A DNA stretch of 63,642 bases from Pseudomonas jinjuensis (GCF_900103845.1 NZ_FNIJ01000026.1:1-63642); one strand, 5' to 3'. Positions 54,121 to 63,609 are shown, numbered from the stretch's first letter. Program-made: numbers and translations. The notes: generated from the sequence alone by a model not told the origin.

Positions 54121-54214
54121 GCAGGAGCGCGCCATGCGCGCGATCGCGGGCATGGCCCGCTCCTACAAGATCAATGGCCCCTGGCCCTAGCCCTCTCCCG
54201 CAAGCGGGAGAGGG
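54121..54214. repeat. REP-like doublet and an 11-bp hairpin
   Basis: The 296-bp gap 54048-54343 holds two directly abutting REP-like units in opposite orientation (54121-54167) and a perfect hairpin CCCTCTCCCGC-AA-GCGGGAGAGGG at 54191-54214. A partner CCTCTGGGAGAGG lies near 54270. No gene is seen. Confidence 0.75.
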
Positions 54215-54343
54215 GACCGCTCAGCACAGGAGACACCTCGACATCTGCCGGCACGATCTGCCCGCTCCCCCCTCTGGGAGAGGTGAGGGCATGCGCTGGC
54301 ACAGCGCTGCAAAAGGCAGTTACTCCTACACGCCCCTGCTGGC

Positions 54344-54772
54344 TCAACGCTCCAGCGGCACCACCGCCATGGTCAGCCGCGAGATGCAGCTCGGTTTGCC
54401 GTCGTCGCCATGCAGGCGGATTTCCCACACATGCGTGCTGCGTCCGATGTGCAAAGGACGGGCAACAGCGGTGACCCGCCCGCTGCGCAGGCCGCGCAGG
54501 TGGTTGGCGTTCACTTCCAGACCGACGCAGGCGTACCTGGTGCTGTCGATGCACAGGTGGCAGCCGGTGGAGCCCAGGGTTTCCGCCAGCACCACCGAGG
54601 CGCCGCCGTGCAGCAGGCCGCGCGGCTGGTGGGTGCGCGAGTCGACCGGCATGCTGGCGGTGATCGACTCGTCATCGAAGGATTCGAAGCGAATCCCCAG
54701 GACCTCGCCGATGCTGTTCGCCAGCATGGCGTTGAGCGCGTCCAGGTCCGGCCGGGTGCGCCATATGCTCAT
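54344..54772 (-). CDS. PaaI/YdiI-type hot-dog thioesterase
   Basis: 142 residues: LANSIGEVLGIRFESFDDE near 17-35, RTHQPRGLLHGGASVVLAE with the HGG oxyanion segment near 47-65, and the acidic residue in VVLAETLGS. Hot-dog thioesterases of this type hydrolyse aromatic or fatty acyl-CoAs. The gene follows the acyl-CoA ligase gene by 16 bp, so ligase and thioesterase are probably co-expressed. Confidence 0.87.
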   Translation of the reverse strand: MSIWRTRPDLDALNAMLANSIGEVLGIRFESFDDESITASMPVDSRTHQPRGLLHGGASVVLAETLGSTGCHLCIDSTRYACVGLEVNANHLRGLRSGRVTAVARPLHIGRSTHVWEIRLHGDDGKPSCISRLTMAVVPLER

Positions 54773-54788
54773 GGATGATCCCCCTCTC

Positions 54789-56468
54789 TCATTCGAGCCA
54801 TTGAACCGCCTCGCGGCGCTCGACCCATTGCTGGAGCTGGCCGCCGTAGGTTTTCTCGATCACGTTGCGCTTGATCTTCAGGGTCGGGGTGAGGAAGCCG
54901 TTGTCCACCGACCAGACGTCCTTCATCAGCACCAGTCCGGCCAGCCGCTCGTGCTTGTCCAGGCGGCCGTTCACCTCGTCGAGCAGGACCCGCAGGCTGT
55001 CTTCCAGTTCGCCGCGCGCGCCGTTCGCGGCCTCGCGGCGCCCGACTTCGGACAGCACGCACAAGCCGATCGGCGCACTGAGCCCGTCGCCGACCACGCA
55101 GATCTGCTCGATGCGCGTATGCACGGCCAGGCGGTTCTCGATCGGCGCCGGGGCGACGTACTTGCCCTTGCTGGTCTTGAAGATTTCCTTCATCCGCCCG
55201 GTCAGGCGCAGGTTGCCGTCGGCGTCCTGTTCGCCGACGTCGCCGGTGCGCAGGAAGCCGTCCTCGGTCAGGGTTTCGCGGGTGCGCTCCGGGTCCTTGT
55301 AGTAGCCGAGCATGGTCGCACCGCTGCGTACCAGTACCTCGCCGTCGTTGCCGATGCGCACCGTCACGCCGGGGCTGGGCTGGCCGATCCAGCCGGCCTT
55401 GTGCCGGCCGGGCCGGGTGGAATGGGAATAGCCGCAGTTCTCGGTCATGCCGTAGACCTCGTGGATTTCCAGGCCCAGGCGGCGGTACCAGTGGAGCAGC
55501 GCCTCGGGCACCGGGGCGGCGCCGCAGGCAGCGTAGTGCACGGCATCCAGGCCGAGCCCGGCGAGCACCTTGCGGCCCACCAGCCGGCCGAGCACGGGCA
55601 GGCGCAACAGGCGGTCGAGTCGGGCGGCCGGCATCTGCGCGTAGACGCCCATCTGGAAGCGGGTCCAGATGCGCGGCACGCCGAAGAACAGGGTTGGCCG
55701 CGCCCGGCGCAGATCGGCGACGAAGGTATCCAGGCTGTCGGCGAAGAATATCGTCAGGCCGGCATAGAAGGAGGTCATCTCCACCACCATCCGCTCGGCC
55801 ACGTGGCACAGCGGCAGGTAGGACAGCACCCGGTCGTCCTCGCCGACGTTGAACAGCTCCAGCGCATGGCTGGCGGCGAAGGCGAAGTTGCCGAAGGAGT
55901 GCATCACGCCCTTGGGCATGCCGGTGGTGCCGGAGGTGTAGATGATGGTGGCCAGCGTGGCGGCATCAGGGCGCGGGTCGTCGGCGATCGGCGCACAGGA
56001 CTGGAGGTCGCTCCAATGGTGGTCGAACTGCCCCTGCGGATGGATCGGCAGGGCCACGCTGAGCACGCCCGCCGGCACGCCGTCGCGCATCGCCGGCCAG
56101 TCGTCGAGCTTGCCGATGAAGGCCACCAGAGATTCGGAGTGCTCCAGCACCTGCCAGACGGAGTCGGCCTGGAGATTCGGGTAGAGCGGCACGGATACGT
56201 GCCCGGCCATCCAGATCGCCAGGTCGGCGACGATCCAGTGCGCGCAGTTCTTCGAAATGATCGCCACCCGGCTGCCCTCCGGCAGCTGCAGGCTGCGCAA
56301 CCAGGCCGCGGCCCGCCGCGCCTGCTCGCCGACCTGGCCCCAGGTCAGGGTTTCCAGCGAGCCATCCGGCTGCGGCTGGACCAGGTAGCGTTTCTGCGCG
56401 TGACGCGCTTCGTTCTGGTAGAACAGGTCGAGCGGTAGACGGACTGCAGTAACCACGTGCCCCTCCAT
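54789..56468 (-). CDS. Long-chain acyl-CoA ligase (AMP-binding)
   Basis: 559 residues: P-loop IIYTSGTTGMPKGVM near 175, YLPLCHVAERM near 213, VYGMTENCGYSHSTRPGRHK near 335, RTGDVGEQDADGNLRLTGRMKEIFKTSKGKYVAPAPIE near 405-440, and LTPTLKIKRNVIEK with the catalytic lysine. The KGKYVAP segment is that of long-chain/very-long-chain FadD15-type ligases. A perfect inverted repeat at 56503-56520 lies 34 bp before the start. Confidence 0.9.
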   Translation of the reverse strand: MEGHVVTAVRLPLDLFYQNEARHAQKRYLVQPQPDGSLETLTWGQVGEQARRAAAWLRSLQLPEGSRVAIISKNCAHWIVADLAIWMAGHVSVPLYPNLQADSVWQVLEHSESLVAFIGKLDDWPAMRDGVPAGVLSVALPIHPQGQFDHHWSDLQSCAPIADDPRPDAATLATIIYTSGTTGMPKGVMHSFGNFAFAASHALELFNVGEDDRVLSYLPLCHVAERMVVEMTSFYAGLTIFFADSLDTFVADLRRARPTLFFGVPRIWTRFQMGVYAQMPAARLDRLLRLPVLGRLVGRKVLAGLGLDAVHYAACGAAPVPEALLHWYRRLGLEIHEVYGMTENCGYSHSTRPGRHKAGWIGQPSPGVTVRIGNDGEVLVRSGATMLGYYKDPERTRETLTEDGFLRTGDVGEQDADGNLRLTGRMKEIFKTSKGKYVAPAPIENRLAVHTRIEQICVVGDGLSAPIGLCVLSEVGRREAANGARGELEDSLRVLLDEVNGRLDKHERLAGLVLMKDVWSVDNGFLTPTLKIKRNVIEKTYGGQLQQWVERREAVQWLE

Positions 56469-56502
56469 TTATTTGTTGTTCTAGAGGTGAAGCGTCGAAC
56501 CG

Positions 56503-56520
56503 ACCAAGCACTTGCTTGGT
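56503..56520. promoter_or_regulatory. Perfect inverted repeat upstream of the acyl-CoA ligase
   Basis: ACCAAGCA-CT-TGCTTGGT has two 8-bp arms separated by 2 bp. It occupies the promoter region of the ligase-thioesterase operon. The arms share CAAGCA/TGCTTG with the repeat at 3306-3327. TetR-type fatty-acid regulators bind sites of this shape, but the regulator is not identified. Confidence 0.6.
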
Positions 56521-56619
56521 GAAATATTCCATGCCAGTCCGCGACAGACAAGGCTGTCGGCGAGAACTTTTTGTAACTCCTGCAGCAGGAAACGGCGAGG
56601 CCCCATGCGGGGCCCCGGA

Positions 56620-57084
56620 TCAGGAATGGCGCGGATGGTAGAGGGACACCAGCTTCATCAGGCCGGCGGCGGGGAAATCGCCCTCCAGCTCCGCCAGCGA
56701 GGCGGTGGCCATGGGCAGCGCCTCGTTGCGGCTGCCATGCAGCAGCAGCCCGGCCAGCGCGCCGATCAGCGGCTGGTGGCTGACCAGCAGCAGGTGGCGC
56801 TCACCGCGGCCGTCGAGGAAACGCAGGACGTCGCGCGGATCGTCGTCCGGCGTCAGCCAGGGCGCGGTGCCGACGGCGTTGTCGAAGCCCAGCGCCTCGC
56901 GCACCAGTTCGGCGGTTTCCTGGGCGCGCACGTAGGGGCTGGCGAGGATGCCGTCGAGCGGATGACCGGACAGGTGCCCGGCGCTGATCAGCACTTCCTT
57001 GCGGCCGTGGGCGGTCAGCCGCCGCTCGGCGTCGCGGCGGGCCTGGGGTTCGGCCTCGCCATGGCGCAGCAGCCAGAGTTTCAT
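56620..57084 (-). CDS. sixA: Phosphohistidine phosphatase SixA-like
   Basis: 154 residues of the histidine-phosphatase family: LLRHGEAEP with His8, ASPYVRAQETAELV near 48, and LLVSHQPLIGALAG with the second His near 100. SixA-type enzymes remove phosphate from histidine phosphotransfer domains. It overlaps the DUF4389 gene by 4 nt in the gpsA operon. Confidence 0.88.
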   Translation of the reverse strand: MKLWLLRHGEAEPQARRDAERRLTAHGRKEVLISAGHLSGHPLDGILASPYVRAQETAELVREALGFDNAVGTAPWLTPDDDPRDVLRFLDGRGERHLLLVSHQPLIGALAGLLLHGSRNEALPMATASLAELEGDFPAAGLMKLVSLYHPRHS

Positions 57085-57422
57085 AGCTTCGGCTCTTCGT
57101 CGCGCACGGGATGCTCGGCCGGCGGCACGCTGTGCGCGGCCTCCCCTTCCGGTTCGCGCGGGGTCGGCCAGTCGGCGAACGGCCAGGGCTTCTCGTCGCT
57201 GTGGAAGGTGCCGAAGCGGCCGATCTGCGCGAGGTACTGGCTGAGGCTGTCGCCGAAGCCCATCAGGCTGCCGCTGGGCGCGCCGTAGACGATCCGGTAG
57301 ATCAGCTGGAGGACGACGACGGCGCCGAGGATCAGCTCCGCCACCTGCCATACCAGCACGAACAGCAGCATCCAGAAGACGCGCAACACGAGAGATTCCT
57401 TTTCCTGACGATCAGCGGACAT
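57081..57422 (-). CDS. DUF4389 membrane protein
   Basis: 113 residues. One or two transmembrane segments (residues about 12-50, LVLRVFWMLLFVLVWQVAEL) are followed by the family's SLSQYLAQIGRFGTFHSDEK and PWPFADWP, then a charged tail. Function unknown. It lies between gpsA and sixA, as in other pseudomonads. Confidence 0.88.
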   Translation of the reverse strand: MSADRQEKESLVLRVFWMLLFVLVWQVAELILGAVVVLQLIYRIVYGAPSGSLMGFGDSLSQYLAQIGRFGTFHSDEKPWPFADWPTPREPEGEAAHSVPPAEHPVRDEEPKL

Positions 57423-57432
57423 GGCGTCCTCC

Positions 57433-58455
57433 TCAAAAACCTGTGGTGGGGATGAAATCGACGTCGGTCTTCGGCTCGCCGCTCATCAGCGCCTGGATGA
57501 CCTGTTCCAGGGTGCGTCCGCCGAAGAGGATCGCGTACAGGCCGGCCACCAGCGGCATGTAGACCTGCAGCTCGTCGGCCCTGGCCTTGAGCACCTTGAG
57601 GGTGTTCACCCCTTCGGCGGTCTCGCCCATGCGAGCCACCGCCTCGTCCAGGCTCAGGCCTTCGCCGAGGGCGTAGCCGACCTGGTAGTTGCGGCTTTTC
57701 GGCGAGGAGCAGGTGACGATCAGGTCGCCGACGCCGGCGAGGCCGAGGAAGGTCATGGGGTTGGCGCCGAGCTTGACGGCGAAGCGGGTCATTTCCGCCA
57801 GGGCGCGGGTGATCAGCATGCTCTTGGTGTTCTCGCCCATGCCCAGCGCGGCGGCCATGCCGGCGATGATGGCGTAGACGTTCTTCAGCGCGCCGCCCAG
57901 CTCCACGCCGAAACGGTCGGCGCTGGCGTAGACGCGGAAGGTGCGGCCATGCAGAGCGTCCTGTACGCGGGCGCAGAGGTCTTCGTCCTCGCTGGCGACC
58001 ACCGTGGCGGTGAGTTCGTGCTCGGCGATCTCGCGGGCCAGGTTGGGGCCGGAAATCACGCCGATGCGCGCTTGCGGGGCGATTTCCTCCAGCACCTGGC
58101 TCATCAGCCGGAAGCCCTGGGCCTCGATGCCCTTGGTCAGGCTGACCAGCAGCTTGCCGGCCAGGACGTCGGCGAAGGGCTCGAGCACCTTGCGCAACGC
58201 GCTGGAGGGCAGCGCGACGAAGATCATCTGGCAGGTGGCCAGGGTAGCCGGCAGGTCGGTGACCGCCTCGACGCCGTCGGCGATCCGCACGCCCTTCAGG
58301 TAGCGCGGATTGGCGCGCTGGGTGCGGATGGACTCAGCCTGTTCCTCGTCGCGCATCCACAGAAGCACGCGCTGTCCATTCTCCGCCAGCAGGTTGGCGA
58401 AGGCGGTGCCGAAACTGCCACCTCCCAGCACGGCGATCGGTTGCTGCTCAGTCAT
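57433..58455 (-). CDS. gpsA: NAD(P)-dependent glycerol-3-phosphate dehydrogenase
   Basis: 340 residues: the N-terminal dinucleotide motif [20 protein letters not shown] near 8-27, [19 protein letters not shown] near 105, [20 protein letters not shown] near 135, [15 protein letters not shown] near 187 with the catalytic lysine, and [14 protein letters not shown] near 248. It makes glycerol 3-phosphate for phospholipid synthesis. First gene of the gpsA-DUF4389-sixA operon. Confidence 0.95.
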   Translation of the reverse strand: MTEQQPIAVLGGGSFGTAFANLLAENGQRVLLWMRDEEQAESIRTQRANPRYLKGVRIADGVEAVTDLPATLATCQMIFVALPSSALRKVLEPFADVLAGKLLVSLTKGIEAQGFRLMSQVLEEIAPQARIGVISGPNLAREIAEHELTATVVASEDEDLCARVQDALHGRTFRVYASADRFGVELGGALKNVYAIIAGMAAALGMGENTKSMLITRALAEMTRFAVKLGANPMTFLGLAGVGDLIVTCSSPKSRNYQVGYALGEGLSLDEAVARMGETAEGVNTLKVLKARADELQVYMPLVAGLYAILFGGRTLEQVIQALMSGEPKTDVDFIPTTGF

Positions 58456-58609
58456 GACTCATCCAATACGGGCCGCTCGGCGCGGCGATTGCAGCATTAT
58501 AAGGCCCCACCGGCGGGCGCACAGCCTGCTTCGCCGGACTGCCAAACGGCGCCGCCTCGTTTAACATCCGGCCCAACGACAGGAAACGGGAACAGCCGTT
58601 CGGCAATCC

Positions 58610-60544
58610 ATGGCTACACATCCATCCTCTGCCGCAGCGTCGGATCGCCGCTGGGGCATCATCATGGGCAGCGGCAAGGGCTGGAATATCCAGGCCCGCA
58701 TGCTGGCGATCAGCCTGGGACCGGCGCTGCTGCTGACCCTGCTGCTGACCGGTTATTTCACCTACGCCCGCCTGCAGGATCTGCGCCACGAGCTGGAGCA
58801 TACCGGCCAGTTGATCGCCAACCAGCTCGCGCCGGCAATCGAGTATGGCGTGGTGACGGGCAATCTGCCGGTGGTCAGGAATCTGCTGCAGGCAACCCTG
58901 TCGACGCCGAACGTGCGCTTCGTCGAGGTGCGCGATAGCAACGACGCCATTCTCGTCTACGTCGAGCACCCGGATGGTTCGTTGAAGCCCGGCCCGCGGG
59001 TGGTGGTGTTCCATGCGGCGATCCAGCGCCACAGCCTGCCCCCGCCGGCGAATGCGCGCGACGACGCGGGTTATCTGGGACGGGTGGTGGTCGGCATGAC
59101 CGACGATGCCTTCAGCGAGTGCCAACGGGACATCCTGCTCAAGGCCGGGCTGATGGCGCTGGCCGCCCTTGTCCTCACGCTGGTGCTGGTGCGACGTCTG
59201 GCGCGCCGCCTGTCGGCGCCGATCAGCATCATGGGACGGGCGGTGCAGGCGATCCAGAGCGGCGATTACCGCACTACCCTGCCGGTGCTGGACAATGGCG
59301 AACTGGGCGACCTCGCCCGGCACATCAACAATCTGGCGCGCGGCCTGCAGCAGGCCAGCGTCGAGCAGGAGCGCAGCATCGCCCAGTTGATCTCCGCCCG
59401 TGAGGAAGCGGAAGAGGCCAACCGGGCGAAAACCGATTTCCTCGCCATGATGAGCCATGAGCTGCGAACGCCGATGAACGGCGTGCTTGGCATGCTGCAA
59501 TTGCTGGAAACCACCGAACTGAACCAGGAACAGGCCGAATACACCGCGCTGGCCACCGAGTCCACCGAGCACCTGCTCAAGGTGATCAACGATATCCTCG
59601 ATTTCTCCCGCATCGAGCGTGGCGCATTCGAGCTGGAAAGCATTCCGTTCAACCTGCTGGAGCTGATCCAGGGCTCGGTGCAGGTCTTCCAGCACAGCGC
59701 CCAGCAGCGCGGCCTGGAGCTCTGGCTGGATGCCCAGGAGGGCCTGGAGCAGCTGGAAGTCCAGGGCGACCCGACCCGAGTGCGGCAGATACTGGTCAAT
59801 CTGCTCGGAAATGCCATGAAATTCACCGAGGAGGGGAGTATCCGTCTCGATGCGCGCTGGCAGCCGCTGGACGACAAGGTCATGTGGCTGACCTGTGCAG
59901 TGCAGGATACCGGCATCGGCATTTCCGCCGAGCGCCTGGAACACATGTTCGATGCCTTCCAGCAGGCCGATTCGTCGATTTCCCGTCGCTACGGCGGCAC
60001 CGGCCTCGGCCTGGCGATCGCGCGCACCATGGCCGAACGCATGGGCGGCACGCTGCATGCCAGCAGCGAGGAAGGCGTCGGCTCGACCTTCACCCTGGAA
60101 ATCCCGCTGCCGTTCCGCATCCGCCAGGCGCCGGCCGACAGGGCCACATCCAGCCCGGACGCACCTGCCGCTGGTCAGTCCGTGCTATTGGTGGAGGACA
60201 ATCCGGTCAATCAGACGGTCATAGAAGCCATGCTGCGCAGCCTGGGTTACCGGGTCACCCTGGTCAACGACGGGGCCGAGGCGGTGTGCGCCGCGGCGCG
60301 TGAGGAGTTCGCCGCAATCCTGATGGATTGCCGGCTGCCGGTGCTGGACGGCTACGAGGCGACCCGGCAGATCCGCGCCACCGAGCGGGGCGCGCGGGTT
60401 CCGATCGTCGCGCTGACGGCCAATGCCCTGGAGGGCGACCGCGAAGCCTGTCTCGGCGCCGGCATGAACGACTACCTGGCCAAGCCGTTCAAGCGCGCCG
60501 ACCTGCAGGCCCTTCTGCAACGCTGGGTGACATCCGGAAGTTGA
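58610..60544 (+). CDS. Hybrid sensor histidine kinase/response regulator (PA1611-like)
   Basis: 644 residues. A transmembrane segment near 30-50, a periplasmic sensor part, a second segment near 180-200, HAMP near 200-255, HisKA with His283 in MMSHELRTPMNG, and HATPase with NAMKF, DTGIGIS and GGTGLGLAI. A receiver domain with phospho-acceptor Asp573 in ILMDCRLPVLDG follows, ending LAKPFKRADLQALL. There is no Hpt domain. Its place next to fabA matches PA1611, which signals through HptB and binds RetS in P. aeruginosa. It may thus affect biofilm and virulence switching. Confidence 0.9.
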   Translation: MATHPSSAAASDRRWGIIMGSGKGWNIQARMLAISLGPALLLTLLLTGYFTYARLQDLRHELEHTGQLIANQLAPAIEYGVVTGNLPVVRNLLQATLSTPNVRFVEVRDSNDAILVYVEHPDGSLKPGPRVVVFHAAIQRHSLPPPANARDDAGYLGRVVVGMTDDAFSECQRDILLKAGLMALAALVLTLVLVRRLARRLSAPISIMGRAVQAIQSGDYRTTLPVLDNGELGDLARHINNLARGLQQASVEQERSIAQLISAREEAEEANRAKTDFLAMMSHELRTPMNGVLGMLQLLETTELNQEQAEYTALATESTEHLLKVINDILDFSRIERGAFELESIPFNLLELIQGSVQVFQHSAQQRGLELWLDAQEGLEQLEVQGDPTRVRQILVNLLGNAMKFTEEGSIRLDARWQPLDDKVMWLTCAVQDTGIGISAERLEHMFDAFQQADSSISRRYGGTGLGLAIARTMAERMGGTLHASSEEGVGSTFTLEIPLPFRIRQAPADRATSSPDAPAAGQSVLLVEDNPVNQTVIEAMLRSLGYRVTLVNDGAEAVCAAAREEFAAILMDCRLPVLDGYEATRQIRATERGARVPIVALTANALEGDREACLGAGMNDYLAKPFKRADLQALLQRWVTSGS

Positions 60545-60670
60545 TCCCCCGGGACGCTTCGAACACACTTCCATCCCCGGAGCGGGCGACCTTGATGATC
60601 CCAGGCACGACATGGCCTGACAGAAACAAGGATGGTAGTTCGTCCCGCTGTGACTTAAACCCATAGGCAT

Positions 60671-60683
60671 TAGTCTATGACTA
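60671..60683. promoter_or_regulatory. TAGTC-TAT-GACTA palindrome upstream of fabA
   Basis: A perfect 5-3-5 inverted repeat in the 233-bp kinase-fabA gap, 95 bp before fabA. It could be a regulator site or part of a promoter. I do not recognise it as a known FabR or DesT site. Confidence 0.3.
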
Positions 60684-60777
60684 GGCTGCCGCCCGATGCC
60701 GAAACAACAATCCAGGCACGCGGAGCCGCAGGCCGATGCACAATCGCCCTGTCGTTGAGGATTTTTGAGGAGCTCGC

Positions 60778-61293
60778 ATGACCAAACAACACGCCTTCAC
60801 CCGAGAAGACCTGCTGCGCTGCAGCCGCGGCGAGCTCTTCGGCCCGGGTAATGCGCAACTGCCCGCCCCCAACATGCTGATGATCGATCGCATCACCCAC
60901 ATCAGCGAAACCGGCGGCAAGTACGGCAAGGGCGAACTGGTCGCCGAGCTGGATATCAACCCGGACCTGTGGTTCTTCGCCTGCCATTTCGAAGGCGACC
61001 CGGTCATGCCGGGCTGCCTGGGCCTCGACGCCATGTGGCAGCTGGTGGGCTTCTTCCTCGGCTGGCAGGGCAACCCCGGCCGCGGCCGCGCCCTCGGTTC
61101 GGGCGAGGTGAAATTCTTCGGCCAGGTGCTGCCCACCGCCAAGAAAGTCACCTACAACATCCACATCAAGCGTACCATTAATCGTTCGCTGGTCCTCGCC
61201 ATCGCCGATGGCAACGTCAGCGTCGATGGCCGCGAAATCTACAGCGCCGAAGGCCTTCGCGTCGGCCTGTTCACTTCCACCGACAATTTCTAA
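60778..61293 (+). CDS. fabA: 3-hydroxydecanoyl-ACP dehydratase/isomerase
   Basis: 171 residues, the family's length. The active-site His70 in [14 protein letters not shown] and Asp84 in LGLDAMWQ are at the same numbers as in E. coli FabA. It dehydrates 3-hydroxydecanoyl-ACP and isomerises the product to the cis-3 form that starts unsaturated fatty acids. GAGGAGCTCGC precedes ATG 60778. fabB follows 11 bp later. Confidence 0.97.
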   Translation: MTKQHAFTREDLLRCSRGELFGPGNAQLPAPNMLMIDRITHISETGGKYGKGELVAELDINPDLWFFACHFEGDPVMPGCLGLDAMWQLVGFFLGWQGNPGRGRALGSGEVKFFGQVLPTAKKVTYNIHIKRTINRSLVLAIADGNVSVDGREIYSAEGLRVGLFTSTDNF

Positions 61294-61304
61294 GGGTTAT
61301 CCGC

Positions 61305-62522
61305 ATGCGTCGCGTCGTGATCACCGGTCTGGGCATCGTTTCCTGCCTGGGCAATGACAAAGACACCGTCTCCGCCAACCTGCGCGCCGGCCGTGCCGGG
61401 ATCCGCCACAATCCTTCCTACGCCGAAATGGGCCTGCGCAGCCAGGTGTCCGGTTCGGTCGACCTGAATCTGGAAGAGCTGATCGACCGCAAGGTCTATC
61501 GCTTCATGGGCGACGCTGCGGCTTACGCCTACCTGGCGATGGAACAGGCCATCAAGGACTCCGGTCTGAGCGCGGAGCAGATCTCCAATCCGCGCACCGG
61601 CCTGGTAGCCGGCTCCGGCGGCGCCTCCACCATCAACCAGATGGAAGCCATCGATACCCTGCGCGAGAAGGGCGTCAAGCGCATCGGCCCATACCGCGTG
61701 CCGCGCACCATGAGCAGCACCGTTTCGGCCTGCCTGGCCACGCCGTTCCAGATCAAGGGCATCAACTACTCCATCGCCTCGGCCTGCGCCACCAGTGCAC
61801 ACTGCATCGGCCACGCCATGGAACAGATCCAGATGGGCAAGCAGGACGTGGTCTTCGCCGGTGGCGGTGAAGAAGAGCACTGGAGCCAGAGCTGCCTGTT
61901 CGACGCCATGGGCGCCCTCTCCTCGCAGTACAACGAGACCCCGGAAAAGGCCTCGCGTGCCTACGACGCCAAGCGTGACGGCTTCGTCATCGCCGGCGGC
62001 GGCGGCATGGTCGTGGTGGAAGAGCTGGAACACGCCCTCAAGCGCGGCGCCAAGATCTACGCCGAAATCGTCGGCTACGGCGCCACTTCGGACGGCTACG
62101 ACATGGTCGCCCCGAGCGGCGAAGGCGCGATCCGCTGCATGCAGCAGGCGCTCTCCACCGTCAACGATCCGATCGACTACCTGAACACCCACGGCACCTC
62201 CACTCCGGTGGGCGACGTCGCGGAAGCCAAGGCGGTACGTACCGTATTCGACGACAAGGCACCGAAGATCAGCTCGACCAAGAGCCTGTCCGGCCACTCC
62301 CTGGGTGCTGCCGGCGTGCACGAGGCCATCTACTGCATGCTGATGATGGAAGGCAACTTCATCGCCGGCTCGGCCAACATCGAAGAGCTGGACCCGGAAG
62401 TGGCCGATCTGCCGATCGTCCGCACCACCGAGGAAAGCGCGAAGATCGACACCGTGATGAGCAACAGCTTCGGCTTCGGCGGCACCAACGCCACCCTGAT
62501 TCTGAAGCGCTGGAAAGGCTGA
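61305..62522 (+). CDS. fabB: 3-oxoacyl-ACP synthase I
   Basis: 405 residues: nucleophile Cys161 in [14 protein letters not shown], the first His in [11 protein letters not shown] near 296, and the second in [15 protein letters not shown] near 330. The condensing enzyme elongates the cis-3-decenoyl-ACP made by FabA. Ends the operon with a strong terminator. Confidence 0.97.
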   Translation: MRRVVITGLGIVSCLGNDKDTVSANLRAGRAGIRHNPSYAEMGLRSQVSGSVDLNLEELIDRKVYRFMGDAAAYAYLAMEQAIKDSGLSAEQISNPRTGLVAGSGGASTINQMEAIDTLREKGVKRIGPYRVPRTMSSTVSACLATPFQIKGINYSIASACATSAHCIGHAMEQIQMGKQDVVFAGGGEEEHWSQSCLFDAMGALSSQYNETPEKASRAYDAKRDGFVIAGGGGMVVVEELEHALKRGAKIYAEIVGYGATSDGYDMVAPSGEGAIRCMQQALSTVNDPIDYLNTHGTSTPVGDVAEAKAVRTVFDDKAPKISSTKSLSGHSLGAAGVHEAIYCMLMMEGNFIAGSANIEELDPEVADLPIVRTTEESAKIDTVMSNSFGFGGTNATLILKRWKG

Positions 62523-62536
62523 TTCAGCCCACCAGT

Positions 62537-62565
62537 AAAAAGGCGCCTTTCGAGGCGCCTTTTTT
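62537..62565 (+). terminator. Rho-independent terminator after fabB
   Basis: AAAAAGGCGCCT and AGGCGCCTTTTT pair over 12 bp around a TTCG loop and continue into T residues. It starts 14 nt after the fabB stop. Confidence 0.95.
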
Positions 62566-62667
62566 GTTTCTGCGTTTTTTGTTGCTGACAGCGAAACCTG
62601 ATTCTCCTTCCCCTGCGGCCTTGTTCGGGCCAGGATCTCTCCATCCGTCAAAGCAGGGAGAGTGCAA

Positions 62668-63135
62668 GTGGAGATCGTGATCAGGAGGGCTCGTAGTGAA
62701 GACGCAGCCGCCATCAGCCGCGTGATCATATCGGCCGTCAGGGAAAGCAATGGACAAGACTACCCAGCGAGCGTCATCGAGTCGGTAGTTAGCCACTTCA
62801 CGCCTGAGCGCGTAGCGCAACTATTGGATGAGCGCCTGGCCCTCGTCGCTATCCTGGACGATGAGATCGCCGGTACGGCAGCCCTGGATGGCAACTCAGT
62901 TCGCAGCGTCTTCATCGCACCTCAGCAGCAGCGGAAGGGCATTGGCCAGGCACTGATGGCTCGAATCGAAGAAACCGCCCTGGAGCGAGGCATAGACGCC
63001 CTGCTGGTTCCTTCGTCCATCACCGCTGAAGCGTTCTACACCCGACTAGGCTATAGCATCGTGCGAGAACAGCACCACGGCGAAGAGCGCACCATCATCA
63101 TGACCAAGCCTCTCCACCGCTCCCCTCCCCTGTAA
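62668..63135 (+). CDS. GNAT family acetyltransferase
   Basis: 155 residues from GTG 62668, chosen because GGGAGA lies at a good distance; GTG 62662 is also possible. Acetyl-CoA site VRSVFIAPQQQRKGIGQALM (Q-x-x-G-x-G/A loop) near 75-94, and the C-terminal AEAFYTRLGYSIVREQHH near 128-145. Codon use is somewhat less GC-biased than neighbouring genes. Acceptor unknown. Confidence 0.88.
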   Translation: MEIVIRRARSEDAAAISRVIISAVRESNGQDYPASVIESVVSHFTPERVAQLLDERLALVAILDDEIAGTAALDGNSVRSVFIAPQQQRKGIGQALMARIEETALERGIDALLVPSSITAEAFYTRLGYSIVREQHHGEERTIIMTKPLHRSPPL

Positions 63136-63141
63136 TCGGAT

Positions 63142-63215
63142 GGACTCGCCCTCGCCAAGGCGTCAAAGCACCACGCTGGCATTCCAAGAATGCCAGCAAC
63201 AGGGAGGGCGAGTCC
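63142..63215. repeat. Nested inverted repeats after the acetyltransferase gene
   Basis: An outer 12-bp perfect pair GGACTCGCCCTC (63142-63153) and GAGGGCGAGTCC (63204-63215) encloses a 10-bp perfect hairpin GCTGGCATTC-CAA-GAATGCCAGC (63175-63197). It begins 6 nt after the stop codon. It may be a terminator, a folded RNA or the remains of a small mobile hairpin element. Confidence 0.6.
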
Positions 63216-63314
63216 GTGAAACAGCATACGATGATGCAGCAGTTGCTGTCAGTAGCGGGCCACGCCCGCGACAGATAACGGCTCGGTGGGAAGGGATTTT
63301 TTCGCGCGCAAAGC

Positions 63315-63345
63315 AAAACCCCCGGCCATCGCTGGCCAGGGGTTT
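63315..63345 (-). terminator. Terminator of the rRNA operon
   Basis: On the minus strand AAACCCCTGGCCA and TGGCCGGGGGTTTT form a stem of about 12 bp around GCGA, ending in a T-run. It lies 9 nt past the 3' end of the 5S gene. Confidence 0.88.
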
Positions 63346-63354
63346 CGGGATAGG

Positions 63355-63473
63355 TGCTTGACGATGACCTACTCTCACATGGGGAGACCCCACACTACCA
63401 TCGGCGATGCGTCGTTTCACTGCTGAGTTCGGGATGGGATCAGGTGGTTCCAACGCTCTATGGTCGTCAAGCA
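63355..63473 (-). rRNA. rrf: 5S ribosomal RNA
   Basis: The minus strand reads TGCTTGACGACCATAGAGCG at the 5' end and ends GAGTAGGTCATCGTCAAGCA, with the conserved ACCTGATCCCATCCCGAACT core. This is a complete pseudomonad 5S of about 119 nt whose ends pair as helix I. Mature ends may differ by a base or two. Confidence 0.97.
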
Positions 63474-63609
63474 ATTCTTTCGGACGCTCGTGGCTCTCGC
63501 TCACGCTCATCCAGATTCGGGTATGTGATGTAATTTGCGGTTCTCACGAACTTTCGGTTCGTCGACTTCACCATCACCGCACAATCTTCTCAGATTGCTT
63601 GGGTGTTAT

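Noticed and set aside
53304..56438. A 1044-codon plus-strand open frame opposite the AraC, thioesterase and ligase genes
   Set aside because: Same kind of GC-driven antisense frame; it crosses several real genes and an intergenic repeat region and has no recognisable motif.
56599..56614. GGCCCC-ATGC-GGGGCC hairpin as terminator of the gpsA-sixA operon
   Set aside because: Short stem and no T-run on the minus strand; may still be a 3' structure.
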